A stretch of DNA of 64,000 nt from Polyangiaceae bacterium (GCA_020633235.1 JACKEA010000005.1:558001-622000), one strand, 5' to 3'; counted from the stretch's first letter, positions 8,783 through 17,166 are shown. The notes: generated by a model not told the origin, from the sequence alone. Translations and numbers: made by a program.

Positions 8783-9189
8783 GGAGGGCAAAGGTCAACC
8801 TGGGCGCGTTCGAGTGGGAAGGTCGGCGATTCGAGCCGACAGGCCCGCTCCTGGGCTGCGGCGTTCCTGCACCTGCCGAAGGCGATGATGGTTGGACCGT
8901 GCGGATTATCATCGCCGGCGAGGAACGCGGGGCCGCGATCGAGGCAATGTGTGAGTTGATCGCGCACGCAGGGCCGCTCCACCAGCAAGGCGTCGTGGTG
9001 GACGACGTCAGCGAAACGGAAGCTGCGCAGCTCATCTTGGTGTGTCCTGCGCACCTGGACCACGAAAGCTGGCTGAGCATCATCGCCACCCTCGTCGACC
9101 AGCTCTCGCGTCGTGTGCGCGCCGAGATCTTGATTGAGATCCAACGCGGCGAGCTGACCGAGGAGGCGATTCGAATCGAACCGCGATGA
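8779..9189 (+). CDS. Hypothetical protein of the element 1 cargo operon
   Basis: 136 residues starting MRRAKVNLGAFEWEGRRFEP, with an ATGA overlap with the methyltransferase gene and another with the next gene. It is a mixed alpha/beta protein with no signal peptide (WTVRIIIAGEERGAAIEAMCELI, VRAEILIEIQRGEL). No family recognised. The overlaps support it being a real, coupled gene. Confidence 0.55.
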   Translation: MRRAKVNLGAFEWEGRRFEPTGPLLGCGVPAPAEGDDGWTVRIIIAGEERGAAIEAMCELIAHAGPLHQQGVVVDDVSETEAAQLILVCPAHLDHESWLSIIATLVDQLSRRVRAEILIEIQRGELTEEAIRIEPR

Positions 9190-9386
9190 CCCTCCGCGAC
9201 GTCGAGATCCTCACCGCGCGCGCCGTCGTGCTCGCCCGTGAGGAGGACAGAGCGATCCTCGTTGTCGAGGACCGCGCCACGGGCGTGCTGTCGCTCTGGC
9301 CCGGTGACTACCGCTTGCCGAAGCGAATGCGTGCGCTCGCGACCGCGTGGCCGCGCGGAGGCCCGAGGAAATGCAAGAGGGTCTAG
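9186..9386 (+). CDS. Small hypothetical protein ending the element 1 cargo operon
   Basis: 66 residues, starting at an ATGA overlap with the preceding stop. The first 45 residues look structured (RAVVLAREEDRAILVVEDRATG) and the C-terminus is basic. No recognised domain. It closes the series of coupled genes that begins at 5846. Confidence 0.45.
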   Translation: MTLRDVEILTARAVVLAREEDRAILVVEDRATGVLSLWPGDYRLPKRMRALATAWPRGGPRKCKRV

Positions 9387-9486
9387 CAGGGGCGCCGACG
9401 GGTGAGCAGAGACTCTTCGGCGCTCCTAAGTCCTCACAGGATTGTGACTACTTGCTTGCTGACTCCGGAACCAGCTTCCACTCGCC

Positions 9487-9960
9487 TCAAGGGTCGTGTT
9501 TGAGGACGAGCTTGGGGCCGCCGTCTTTGGTCGCTGCTGCAGCGCGGATTTCATCCGTGAACGTGACGATGTTTTCCGTGACGGTGATCGCTTCCGAACC
9601 GAAGTCCCAAGTGCACATGGGTGGGTATCTGTCGTGGGCAGCCGCGCACCAGTCCGCGTCCCGCCCGATCGCGGCCGAGGCTTGGGCAATAGAGTCTTTC
9701 CCATGGGGCCTCGCAGTGATGAGGCGGACTTTCGCTCGTCGGTAGAGTTCTGTTCCGGTGGGCACTGCGGCAGTCGATGCAGTTGGACACGGGGCCACAA
9801 CGGTCTTCACAACCGGCGCGGCGGTTGTTGGCGTGTCATTGCGGCATGTCTCGCGCCCGAGCCACAGGCCAATGAGAAGCGCCCCAACCACGCTCGCGAT
9901 TAGTGCCGCCATCGACAAACGCACGCTATCTTTCGAACCTTCGCCGCCTCGGTCCATCAC
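9487..9960 (-). CDS. Single-pass membrane protein, unknown
   Basis: 157 residues on the strand opposite to the cargo operon. One hydrophobic segment lies at about residues 16-35 (MAALIASVVGALLIGLWLG), followed by a Thr/Ala/Pro-rich stretch and a soluble domain with four cysteines (CRND, CPT, WCAAAH, MCTWDFG). A small lysis-type or envelope protein is possible, but I recognise no motif. The 122-bp space to the next gene shows nothing clear. Confidence 0.45.
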   Translation of the reverse strand: MMDRGGEGSKDSVRLSMAALIASVVGALLIGLWLGRETCRNDTPTTAAPVVKTVVAPCPTASTAAVPTGTELYRRAKVRLITARPHGKDSIAQASAAIGRDADWCAAAHDRYPPMCTWDFGSEAITVTENIVTFTDEIRAAAATKDGGPKLVLKHDP

Positions 9961-10709
9961 TAGTGTTCAGAGTACCAGAAAGCCGAATTGTTCCTCAGCC
10001 ACTCGGTGCGCGAAGATTTCGCCGTGGCCAGACGCTCAGCCGGAAGCGGTCGCGCGCGCCGTGAGCGACCACACACGCCGCGTCAGGCTCTAGCGGATTG
10101 GAGGATTGCACACTGTGGGTAGCCCAGCGAACTCAGCATTCGGTTCAAGCGCACCTCTGCGCCGGCAGGATCAGGGTGGGCAGGGCCGATGCGGATGGAG
10201 TGTAGCTCTGGTCGGTTGCCGGGGTGCAACTCCAGCAGGATGTGTGGTCTTGGATCTGTGCTTATGCGGCGCTTGTAGTCTCGGTTTGGGCGCGGTGCCG
10301 CAATCAGGCGCCACTCGCGCTCACTTGCCCACGAGGGGTCTTTGGTTTGGAGTGCGCTCGCCGCAGCAATTCGGAAGAGTGCGGTCGCTCCCATGAGTCC
10401 AGCTTGTCGCTCGGACACGCCCCGTTCACGGGCAGTGCGGAGGGCCGCGGCGACTCGGGCAATGGACGGCTTGACCGTGCCGGTATCTCCGTACAGCACG
10501 GGCATCAGCAGGATCTCGAAGTCAGGGTCCGACGACCGATTCTCCTTCAGTACTTCGAAGCCAAGGCAGTAGCCTTTGCCCGCGTCCCCATATGCCTCCC
10601 ATTGTGACTGGGAATCCCCATCCAGGGAGAAGCAGGCGAGGTACGATTCCGTCGTAACCGTTCACGGGTGGGGTTGAGGGTCTGACGCGGGGCGTGCGAT
10701 TGCGTCGGC

Positions 10710-11105
10710 ATGAGCAACACCACGAGCGCCCAGGATTTGGGCCAGCGTATAGAGCAGATGATTGCGGAGCAGCTTGCGGCGATCCGCGCCAGCGCGCAGG
10801 AGGCGGTCGCGCGGGCGTTTACGACAACGACGAGCGCGAGCACGCGCGGTGCGGAGAAGCCGGCACGCCGGGTCCGGTCGTCGTCGGGCGTAAAGCGGCC
10901 TTCGGATGAAATAGCCGCGCTTGGCGAGCGTTTCTACCAAGCATTGTGCGAGAAACCGGGGGAGCCGATGACCGTGCTAGCGGCGGATGTGGGCGCATCG
11001 GCGCGGGAGCTTCACCGGTCGGTGACGCTACTCCGTCGCGCTGGCCGCGTGAGGACTGTCGGCAGCCGCCACCTCACACGCTACTTCCCGATAAGGGATT
11101 CTTGA
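10710..11105 (+). CDS. Passenger protein of the IS, probable winged-helix DNA-binding protein
   Basis: 131 residues. The N-terminal half is Ala/Thr-rich and helical (DLGQRIEQMIAEQLAAIRASAQEA), the middle is basic, and the C-terminus (DEIAALGERFYQALCEKPGEPMTVLAADVGASARELHRSVTLLRRAGRVRTVG, in pieces) has a winged-helix layout. It lies wholly inside the IS ends and its stop is 9 bp from that of the transposase gene. It may regulate transposition or take the place of TnpA/TnpB; that is inference. Confidence 0.6.
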   Translation: MSNTTSAQDLGQRIEQMIAEQLAAIRASAQEAVARAFTTTTSASTRGAEKPARRVRSSSGVKRPSDEIAALGERFYQALCEKPGEPMTVLAADVGASARELHRSVTLLRRAGRVRTVGSRHLTRYFPIRDS

Positions 11106-11114
11106 GCGCGTTGC

Positions 11115-12578
11115 TCACGCGGTCGCAGCGCGGAACAGGGACGGTACGGCCTTCTTGTCGCGCTGCGCCTCACAGCACGCGGTGAGGAACTCGAGCACGT
11201 TCCTGTTCTGTTTGCGGGCGGTGTGGGCGACGGTCATCAGGTTTTCGGCGAAGACGTTGCCGCGCTCGCTCTGGGTCCCGAACGATCGCTTCCGCCACAG
11301 AACGAAGGCACGGATCTCGCGCTCGCCATGGTTATTCGTGGGCTCGACGCCCTCGGTCTCGACGAAGGTCCAGAGCGCGGCCTTGTGCGCCAAGATGTCG
11401 GCGCACGAGCCCGACAAGCCCGCGACTTTCGAGCCCGCCGCGCGCTCGATCAGTGCCTCCATCTGCTTGCGGACGGGAAGCATGCGCACCATGAACTTGT
11501 CGCGGTCGAGCTTGCCCGCCTTGAATTCACGCCAGTAGTCGAAGACGAGCCCCGTGTAGTCCAGCAGCTCCTTGCCGAACTTGCCTGTAGGTCCGTCGCG
11601 CTCGGAGAACGACACGAATTTGCGGAGTAGATGTGCCCAGCAAATCTGCCGCCGCTCCATCGCCCAGAACCCGAGCGCCTTCGCGCGGTCGCTGACCAGG
11701 ATCCCGTGTAGCGCGCCATACAGCGGCTGGAGCGTCACCTTGGCGCTGTTGGCCACGATCTTGAACACCGTGACCGTTGCCGAGGCGATCACCCATAGCG
11801 CCATGGTGGCCCCGGCCTGCGACCAGCTCGTACCGTCGGTGTGCTTGATGTCGGCGTGCTCGACCAGCTGCCACGCCTCGTCCACAGCCGGCTGGACCGC
11901 GTCGCTCACACGCTCCTCGACAGCGCTCAACGCCCCGAGCGAGACCCGGACGCCGACAATGTCCGAGAGCAAGTCCGCCGCCTTGCGCCGGCTCAAGTGG
12001 TAGAAGCCCGTCAGTAGCGCCATCATCGCCATCACCCGGGGACCGAACGCCGACGTCGGGATCACGTCCCCGTCGAACGCGGCGCGCGTCCGGTAGCCAC
12101 AACACGGGCAGGTCACCTCGTGCCGGCGCCACTCCGTTGTGTACGGCTCGATTGGCGGGATTTCGGTCTGCTGATAGCGCTTCGCCGACCGGTCGGGGAC
12201 TTCCGGTAGCGCGCTCCAGCAATTCTCGCATTCCGACGGAAACAGGTCGACGAACTTGTTGACCTTGTCCGCAGGCACCAGCTCGCGGTGCGCACCAGCG
12301 TGGCCCTTCTGGGCACCGCGCTTGCGCTCTTTGCGCTTCGCCTTGTCCTTGTTGCGGCGCTTTCGCCGCTCATCGGGTGTATCGGTGGACGGTGGCTTGT
12401 GCGAGTTGCTCGAATTCTGCCCGAGTTTCGCGAGCAACTCTGCAACCTGCTTCTTCAGCAGCGCGACCTGTTGCTCAAGCTCAGCGATGCGCTCGTCCCT
12501 GACTCGGACATCGGCATCTCTGTCGCGAAGCTGGTTTTCCAGCTCCTCGATCCGATCGTCGCGCCAGTCCCGCTCCAC
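11115..12578 (-). CDS. IS66-family transposase (TnpC)
   Basis: 487 residues. The N-terminus is a coiled coil (ELENQLRDRDADVRVRDERI) followed by the IS66 signature GQNSSNSHKPPSTD and a basic region. A zinc-binding segment has CENC and CPCC pairs. The DDE catalytic domain includes HTDGTSWSQAG, LVSDRAKAL, CWAHLLRKF and TNNHGEREIRAFVLWRKRSFG, with the last Glu in the expected place. The length and motifs look intact, so the element may be active. Confidence 0.93.
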   Translation of the reverse strand: MERDWRDDRIEELENQLRDRDADVRVRDERIAELEQQVALLKKQVAELLAKLGQNSSNSHKPPSTDTPDERRKRRNKDKAKRKERKRGAQKGHAGAHRELVPADKVNKFVDLFPSECENCWSALPEVPDRSAKRYQQTEIPPIEPYTTEWRRHEVTCPCCGYRTRAAFDGDVIPTSAFGPRVMAMMALLTGFYHLSRRKAADLLSDIVGVRVSLGALSAVEERVSDAVQPAVDEAWQLVEHADIKHTDGTSWSQAGATMALWVIASATVTVFKIVANSAKVTLQPLYGALHGILVSDRAKALGFWAMERRQICWAHLLRKFVSFSERDGPTGKFGKELLDYTGLVFDYWREFKAGKLDRDKFMVRMLPVRKQMEALIERAAGSKVAGLSGSCADILAHKAALWTFVETEGVEPTNNHGEREIRAFVLWRKRSFGTQSERGNVFAENLMTVAHTARKQNRNVLEFLTACCEAQRDKKAVPSLFRAATA

Positions 12579-12757
12579 GGGAAACGCAATGCCTGAAGCT
12601 GGGGCTCATGGAAAGCGAGAACTCGGGAATGGAGCGATATCGATCACTTACGCGTGCTCCGATTCGACGAGACCACCCCCGTGAACGGTTACATTCCGTC
12701 TGGCCATGCCATCGTTGGCCACGCTCAAGGTCATCGCCGATCACTTGGAGGTGGAGC

Positions 12758-13004
12758 TAGTTTGCGCAAAACTCGCCACCCCAACGATACCAATTGCTAC
12801 TGCTCGCAGTGCACATCCGGACCGCCCTGCGGGCAATGCGGCGGGCAACCATGCACTTCGACGCTCCTGTGTGCGCCGAACAATGTCTGCGCCGGGCCGT
12901 TCCAACAGCAGACATGCAATCAAATACCTCAATGCGACATCTTTGGAGCAGATCGGTGCTGGGTTCCGGACGACGTTGGCAGCAACACTTGCGCGTCATT
13001 GTAG
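12758..13004 (+). pseudogene. C-terminal fragment of a Cys-rich secreted protein
   Basis: The frame ending in TAG at 13002 encodes a run with 14 cysteines (CYCSQCTSGPPCGQCGG, CAPNNVCAGPF, CNQIPQCDIFGADRCW) that looks like a genuine disulfide-rich domain. No signal peptide or sensible start lies upstream: the frame runs into the IS border and the reversed DUF2971 fragment. It is probably a truncated gene. Confidence 0.5.
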
Positions 13005-13957
13005 GGACGGCGCTCGTAGCCACACTGAGCTGTGGCGGTCGAACAGACGACGCACCGGCAGGCACCGGCGGCGTGAGTGGCGGCGGGTGTCCAACCGGGC
13101 ATGGGCCGAACATGGTTGCGCTTCCGAAATCCGGTTCGACCGGAGAACGGTATTGCATGGACGCAACCGAGGTCACTCAAGCGGACTATGCTGCTTTCCT
13201 GGCCAGCTCTGCCACCGAATCGTCGCTGTGTGCCAAAGCGGCGTCGCTTGAGCCAACGTGTTCCTGGACCCCGGTCGAAACACCGAACGCGCCGGTCGTG
13301 TGTGTCGAGTGGTGTGCTGCTGCAAGCTACTGTACCTGGGCGGGCAAGCGCCTCTGCAGAGAGGGCGATGGAAGAGAGTGGCGCGACGGCTGCTCCAACG
13401 GTGGCGTCACGCGGTACCCCTACGGCGACACGTATGATGCAAAGCGTTGTACGGCGGCATTTGGAGGCGAATTGCATGACGTTGGCACAGAGCCAGAGTG
13501 TCGCGGCTCCAAGACACCGTACACGGGGCTCTACGACTTGTTCGGCAGCGTCGAAGAATGGGTGGACGCAGGTCCGGACAACGCTTGCACGAGCATGGGT
13601 ATCGTGGTTTCAGAACCCAGCCCCGCCCCTCGCCCGCGGCGCCGAGCGAAGGTCTTGGTCGTTCGCCGCGCCGCGAACCTCGGTCCCAACGAGATCGAAG
13701 CCATCGCGAGCACCGTCGCGGAACGGTTGGGGCTCAGCACTCCCTCCGAACCTGAGCCACTCCTCGATCGGCAACAGCTCGCGGACGCGCTCAGCGTGAG
13801 CAGAGCTACCGTCGACAGGATGCGCAAGGAGCTAGGCTTCCCCGCGCACCGGGTAGGCGATGCGCCCCGCTTCATCCTGTCCGAAGTGAGGCACTGGCTC
13901 GACAAGACCGACGGCGGGAAAGCGCAGGGTCTGCGCCTCGTGCGCGGCACAAGGTGA
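12989..13957 (+). CDS. Fusion: truncated sulfatase-modifying-factor (SUMF1/FGE-like) lipoprotein joined to an excisionase-type HTH domain
   Basis: The TTG start (12989) gives a lipoprotein-like signal (VIVGTALVATLSCGG). The SUMF1-like domain follows: YCMDATEVTQADYAAFL, VVCVEWCAAASYCTWAGKRLC, YPYGDTYDAKRC and GLYDLFGSVEEWVD. It stops short of the usual C-terminal third. In the same frame, from about 13595 (where there is an ATG), a helix-turn-helix domain continues (LLDRQQLADALSVSRATVDRM, then RVGDAPRFILSEV), resembling the regulators at 16855 and 26958. Either a deletion fused two genes or the HTH gene starts at 13595 and the front part is a remnant. The second is more likely to give a functional product. 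Confidence 0.55.
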   Translation: MRVIVGTALVATLSCGGRTDDAPAGTGGVSGGGCPTGHGPNMVALPKSGSTGERYCMDATEVTQADYAAFLASSATESSLCAKAASLEPTCSWTPVETPNAPVVCVEWCAAASYCTWAGKRLCREGDGREWRDGCSNGGVTRYPYGDTYDAKRCTAAFGGELHDVGTEPECRGSKTPYTGLYDLFGSVEEWVDAGPDNACTSMGIVVSEPSPAPRPRRRAKVLVVRRAANLGPNEIEAIASTVAERLGLSTPSEPEPLLDRQQLADALSVSRATVDRMRKELGFPAHRVGDAPRFILSEVRHWLDKTDGGKAQGLRLVRGTR

Positions 13958-13976
13958 GGTGTATACTATGGAGCCC

Positions 13977-14153
13977 ATGGCCCGAACCCGCCCAATTCCG
14001 ATCCGGCTCGACGCGGCAACGATCGCGCGCGCCGACAGGCTTGCAGCAGCCATGAGCCGCCGTGCCCAGGGCGCGCAAGTCACGCGAGCGGCGGCGCTTC
14101 GCCGCGCAATCGAACTTGGCTTGGCGCAACTCGAAAAGAAAGTGAGGGGTTGA
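13977..14153 (+). CDS. Ribbon-helix-helix DNA-binding protein upstream of int1
   Basis: About 58 residues from the ATG of MARTRPIPIRLDAATIARAD (starts at 13968 and 13959 are possible). The short beta strand (IPIRLDA) and two helices match CopG/Arc-type ribbon-helix-helix proteins. The stop is one base before the integrase GTG, so it is coupled to int and may regulate excision. Confidence 0.6.
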   Translation: MARTRPIPIRLDAATIARADRLAAAMSRRAQGAQVTRAAALRRAIELGLAQLEKKVRG

Positions 14154-14154
14154 G

Positions 14155-15591
14155 GTGGCGCGGAAGAGAACAGGAACCTTGATTAGGAACAAGAGCGGCT
14201 GGGGCGCCCGGGCCTTTGTTGCCGTGGGGGTCGTCGACGGCGAGATCGTCCGCGAACGTCGCTACTTCAATCTTGAGACTGACAACAAAGCCATCGCGAA
14301 AGCCAAACTGGAGAAGCTACTCCGCGAGGCGGAACATGGTCTGCCGGAGCCAGCAGCGACGACCGAGACTTTTGAGCAGGCCGCGACCCGCGTCGTGAAA
14401 CGTCAGGGTAGGCAGGGCATGAAGACCTGGAGGGAGCGTCTGAGTCGTCTTCGCCGATTGGCATTCCCTGAGCTGGGCAGTCTGCCATGCAAAATGATCA
14501 AGCCGCACCAGATCCGCGATGTATTGGACATGGTGCACGAGGCCACCCAATCGAGACAGTCGGTGGTCCATTTGCGTGATGATCTGATGACGGTGTTCCG
14601 AGATCTGCACGTAGACCAGTTGATCGCGTCCAATCCTGTCAAGGACTTCAAACTCAACAGGAAGAAGCTCCGCCAAGATGCCCGCCGTCGGCAAATGCCG
14701 ACCGACAGGGAGTTCGGTCGCGTGATGGCCTGCGATAGGGTTGCGCAACACGTCAAGGTGTTTGCGCTGTCGTCACGCACGCTCGGGGGCATGCGCACGA
14801 GTGATCTCCACGCTTGGGATTGGAGGCACATCGACACCCAGGCCTGGCGAACGGCCTTCGTGTACAGACCGAAGACACAGGGCGACGACGAATCTGCCGC
14901 GGAGCTTGTCGAGCATGAGATCCCGTCAGTGCTCCAGGTCCCCCTCAAAGCCTGGTGGGAGCGTCAGGGGCGCCCGACCAGCGGCCCGGTCTTCCCGATC
15001 ATGGCAGGTCCAAGGGCAGGGGAGCGGCAGGGCAAGCGTAGCCACGTTAGGGAGTTCCGTGCCGCGCTCTGGGTCGCCGATGTGCATCGGCCGCTGCCAG
15101 GGTTCGACGAGGCCATGGAGGAGCTTCGCCGCGCGGAAGCTGCGGTGGAGCCGGCCAAGGACGAGGGCCGGCAGGCCTGGTGGGCGGCTCAGCGGGCTCG
15201 GCGAGAGGCCGAGCAGCGGGCCAAGGCTCTGGACGCTCTCCAAACCGACACGGCCAAGACGCGAGCCGCCGACATCCACGGGCTGAGGCGCGAGTATGCG
15301 ACGGCGTTGGCTGCGGCAGGCACCAACGTCTACGAAGCGATGGCACTGGCCGGGCACAGCGACCCGCGTACACATGCTCGTTACGTGAAACTCACTGGGC
15401 GCGGCGCGCTCAAGACGCCGAAAGCGGCACTACCCAAACTCGACGGACAAGCCCGGAGCCGATGCACTGCCAGAGCGGGGCCAATTGTCAGCAGCAGTGT
15501 CTTTTGGAACCGGATCCGGATGCCTTCAATCACGGATCCAGCTTTTTTCTCAGTGACCCCAGCGGGACTCGAACCCGCGTTACCGGCGTGA
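14155..15591 (+). CDS. Tyrosine integrase of element 1 (Int1), ending inside att B
   Basis: 478 residues from a GTG. The catalytic set is visible: Arg in LGGMRTSDLHAWDW, His-x-x-Arg in DIHGLRREYATALAAAG, His in LAGHSDPRTHARY and the Tyr of that motif. An insertion of about 60 helical, charged residues (AMEELRRAEAAVEPAKDEG onward) sits before the HxxR, shared with Int2 and Int3. The N-terminal part has the arm-binding/core-binding layout (KTWRERLSRLRRLAFPELG). The frame enters att B and stops in it with GLEPALPA, one frame off from Int2 and Int3 at the same place; a small indel near the 3' end is possible. Confidence 0.88.
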   Translation: MARKRTGTLIRNKSGWGARAFVAVGVVDGEIVRERRYFNLETDNKAIAKAKLEKLLREAEHGLPEPAATTETFEQAATRVVKRQGRQGMKTWRERLSRLRRLAFPELGSLPCKMIKPHQIRDVLDMVHEATQSRQSVVHLRDDLMTVFRDLHVDQLIASNPVKDFKLNRKKLRQDARRRQMPTDREFGRVMACDRVAQHVKVFALSSRTLGGMRTSDLHAWDWRHIDTQAWRTAFVYRPKTQGDDESAAELVEHEIPSVLQVPLKAWWERQGRPTSGPVFPIMAGPRAGERQGKRSHVREFRAALWVADVHRPLPGFDEAMEELRRAEAAVEPAKDEGRQAWWAAQRARREAEQRAKALDALQTDTAKTRAADIHGLRREYATALAAAGTNVYEAMALAGHSDPRTHARYVKLTGRGALKTPKAALPKLDGQARSRCTARAGPIVSSSVFWNRIRMPSITDPAFFSVTPAGLEPALPA

Positions 15592-15594
15592 GAG
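15553..15594. repeat. att core copy B (element 1 / element 2 junction)
   Basis: The 42-bp tRNA-Glu 3' segment with T-stem GCGGG/CCCGC, identical to copy A across the core. The base before it is A, so CCA is not encoded here (TCACTGAG on the tRNA strand), unlike copies A and D. Outside the core the flanks differ from the other copies. Confidence 0.92.
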
Positions 15595-15896
15595 ACGCCG
15601 GGTCGGGACGCCTGGAAACGTCAGCCGTCATCAAACCGCATCCAGCGTCCGGCCTGAGCAACCCTGATGACCCCTGCGGAGCCTCGAGATCCACTTGCGA
15701 GATCCACCGCAAAGCGAACGAATGTCACCGGCTTGCTGCGCCGATAGCTCGCCTGCCGCAGTCGGAGCGCGCCGAGCTGCTCGCGATGGTGCGAGAGATT
15801 CGAGCGGCGCTCCCGGCGGGCCTGAGCCGGCTCCGCGAACTCGTGGTCGGCCTCGAGGGACGGCTCGAGCGTGAAGCCGACGCCGAGACCGGGTAG
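15595..15896 (+). CDS. Left-end open frame of element 2; candidate C-terminal tail of Int2 in the circular form
   Basis: The frame is continuous from the att B core to TAG at 15896. The first possible ATG lies inside the conserved segment (ELLAMVREIRAALPAG, then LRELVVGLEGRLE), which aligns with the left end of element 1 beyond that ATG on both sides. Int2 enters att in exactly this frame (DPSETRTRVTG), so excision would fuse the two. A bulged GC hairpin follows 20 bp downstream. Confidence 0.5.
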
Positions 15897-15915
15897 GCTT
15901 CGTGCCCAAAAGCAT

Positions 15916-15946
15916 GCGCCCCGCGAGCTGGCAGGCTCCGGGGCGC
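15916..15946 (+). terminator. Bulged GC hairpin with TGGCAG loop
   Basis: Outer stem GCGCCCCG/CGGGGCGC (8 bp), one bulged C, inner stem GAGC/GCTC and a 6-nt loop TGGCAG. The same fold with different paired bases but the same bulge and loop occurs at 25969 in element 3. It could be a terminator or leader structure; there is no T-run. Confidence 0.5.
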
Positions 15947-15968
15947 GACAGGAAGGGATGGCTTCCCG

Positions 15969-16544
15969 TTGGGCGGAAAGAAGACCACGACCCGCAGGGT
16001 CAAGCAACCTCGCACGACTTGGCAACTCCGGGCGCCACGTCCTCCAGACATGCGGGCGCTGCGCAAGATGGCGCGCGAAACCTGCCTCGCCCTCGAGGCG
16101 GACGATTCGGATGCTGGCGTTGTGGCGCGCGCTTCGCTCGCCGTTGTCGCAGGCGGCATGACCGTCATTGACGGCCGAATCCGGACCGCCGCCGACCTGC
16201 GCGAGCGTGTGCATGAGTGCCGAGAGCGGCTCTCTTGGTCCACCGCAACGCTCCGACGGGTGCGCGAGATCCAGGCCGTGGAAGCAGCGCGCATGTTCCC
16301 TCTGGAGCCCGGAGACAATGGGAGTGCGCGGGTCGCTTTCCTGCTGGCCGTGCTCAAGAGCATCGCACCCGAGTGGAGCACATTGGAGCTGTCCCCCCAG
16401 ATGGTGTTGAAGTTTGCGCGTCAGCTCGCACTGAAGCGCCCGGCGGCTGCCACGATCGCCGCTGATCTGGCGGAGCGAGTTGGCCTCGAAGGGCCTGGCG
16501 CGGCCGTGCGGTACAAGAAGACAATCGCGCGATCGGGGACATGA
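15969..16544 (+). CDS. Hypothetical protein of element 2
   Basis: 191 residues from a TTG, or about 164 from the ATG at 16050 (MRALRKMARETCLALEADD). Mostly helical with a basic N- and C-terminus (VRYKKTIARSG). No recognised domain. The place right after the left-end hairpin matches the 213-residue gene at 26020 in element 3, although similarity is not obvious. The start is uncertain. Confidence 0.5.
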   Translation: MGGKKTTTRRVKQPRTTWQLRAPRPPDMRALRKMARETCLALEADDSDAGVVARASLAVVAGGMTVIDGRIRTAADLRERVHECRERLSWSTATLRRVREIQAVEAARMFPLEPGDNGSARVAFLLAVLKSIAPEWSTLELSPQMVLKFARQLALKRPAAATIAADLAERVGLEGPGAAVRYKKTIARSGT

Positions 16545-16621
16545 CCTTGTCCTTGGTAACCTGAAGCAGTGAGAGCGATCGGCATTGAACGAAGCGGGAG
16601 ACTCGGCGCAATGATGACGAC

Positions 16622-16858
16622 ATGTCATCCGCGAACATCCCGAGCGTTATCGACCGCCGTCGAATAGCCGTTGCTGCGCTCATGAACGAGCGCGGCGTAC
16701 TCCGCTGCTATCGCGACCCTGGAGGGCGCCGTCCAACCGTCCTTGCCCGCGTTGTGCGCGCCGCGCTTGAACTCGGCCTTCCGCCGCCCGTCTCGCCAGA
16801 GCGTCCCCACGCGCCGCCTGAGCTGACCCTGGGCGTTGGGGGAGCAAAGTTCAGATGA
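16622..16858 (+). CDS. Small basic hypothetical protein
   Basis: 78 residues, MSSANIPSVIDRRRIAVAALM at the start, Arg-rich, with a possible short helix pair. Its TGA overlaps the ATG of the HTH gene (ATGA), which supports translation. No family recognised. Confidence 0.5.
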   Translation: MSSANIPSVIDRRRIAVAALMNERGVLRCYRDPGGRRPTVLARVVRAALELGLPPPVSPERPHAPPELTLGVGGAKFR

Positions 16859-17166
16859 CCCCGTTCGCGGCGCTTGTCCTCGAGGCGCTCCGAGAGCCGG
16901 CGGTGCGTGAGGCCCTGGCGGAAGTCGTGTCTGAGGTGCTCCCGGCGAACGAACAGCCGGATGCCCCGGTGACGCTGCTGGATCGTGCCGGTCTCGCTCG
17001 GGCTCTGGGAGTGAGCCCCCAGACCGTCGATCGCCTCCGCGGCCGTCCCGCGTTCCCTGAGCTGCGTGTCGGGGATGCGCCACGTTTTGAGTTGGCCGCC
17101 GTGGTTCGTTGGCTGCGAGCAGACGGCCGCGAGGGCCTCGCGCTAGTGGTTGGGGGGAAGGCTTGA
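16855..17166 (+). CDS. Excisionase/MerR-type HTH regulator
   Basis: 103 residues. After a helical N-terminus, LLDRAGLARALGVSPQTVDRL is a helix-turn-helix followed by a wing (LRVGDAPRFELAAVVRWL), the layout of excisionase or DNA-binding adaptor proteins. It resembles the C-terminal half of the fused gene at 12989 and the gene at 26958, one in each element. The next gene overlaps it as TTGA. It probably controls excision or early gene expression. Confidence 0.65.
   Translation: MTPFAALVLEALREPAVREALAEVVSEVLPANEQPDAPVTLLDRAGLARALGVSPQTVDRLRGRPAFPELRVGDAPRFELAAVVRWLRADGREGLALVVGGKA

Larger units (their letters stand above)
10654..12692. mobile_element. IS66-family insertion sequence with a passenger gene
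   Basis: The ends are inverted repeats: GTAACCGTTCACGGG on the left and its exact reverse complement ending at 12692, 15 bp perfect with partial extension; IS66 elements typically begin GTAA. The flanks carry the same 8 bp, ATTCCGTC, at 10646-10653 and 12693-12700, the duplication length expected for IS66. It contains a TnpC-type transposase (minus strand) and, converging with it, a small DNA-binding-like gene in place of tnpA/tnpB. It splits a DUF2971 gene. Confidence 0.93.
10083..12744 (-). pseudogene. DUF2971-family gene split by the IS66-type insertion
   Basis: On the minus strand the fragment 10083-10653 has DUF2971 features: CFSLDGDSQSQWEAYGD, GKGYCLGFEV, WASEREWRLIA and IRIGPAHP. It has no start codon of its own in this block. 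Removing the insertion sequence (10654-12692) and one copy of the 8-bp duplication joins it in frame to codons at 12744-12701 (IGDDLERGQRWHGQTE), restoring one reading frame from a GTG at 12744. An in-frame stop lies just upstream, so the usual N-terminal region is absent and the gene was probably already truncated. DUF2971 proteins occur near defence and mobile genes; their role is unknown. Confidence 0.75.
5521..15594 (+). mobile_element. Integrative element 1, att A to att B
   Basis: About 10.0 kb bounded by att copies A and B, with its integrase at the right end reading into att B. It holds a cargo operon (5846-9386), an IS66-type insertion (10654-12692), decayed genes (DUF2971, Cys-rich protein, a sulfatase-modifying-type domain), a helix-turn-helix domain and a ribbon-helix-helix gene upstream of int. 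No replication or packaging gene is visible, unlike elements 2 and 3. Confidence 0.85.
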
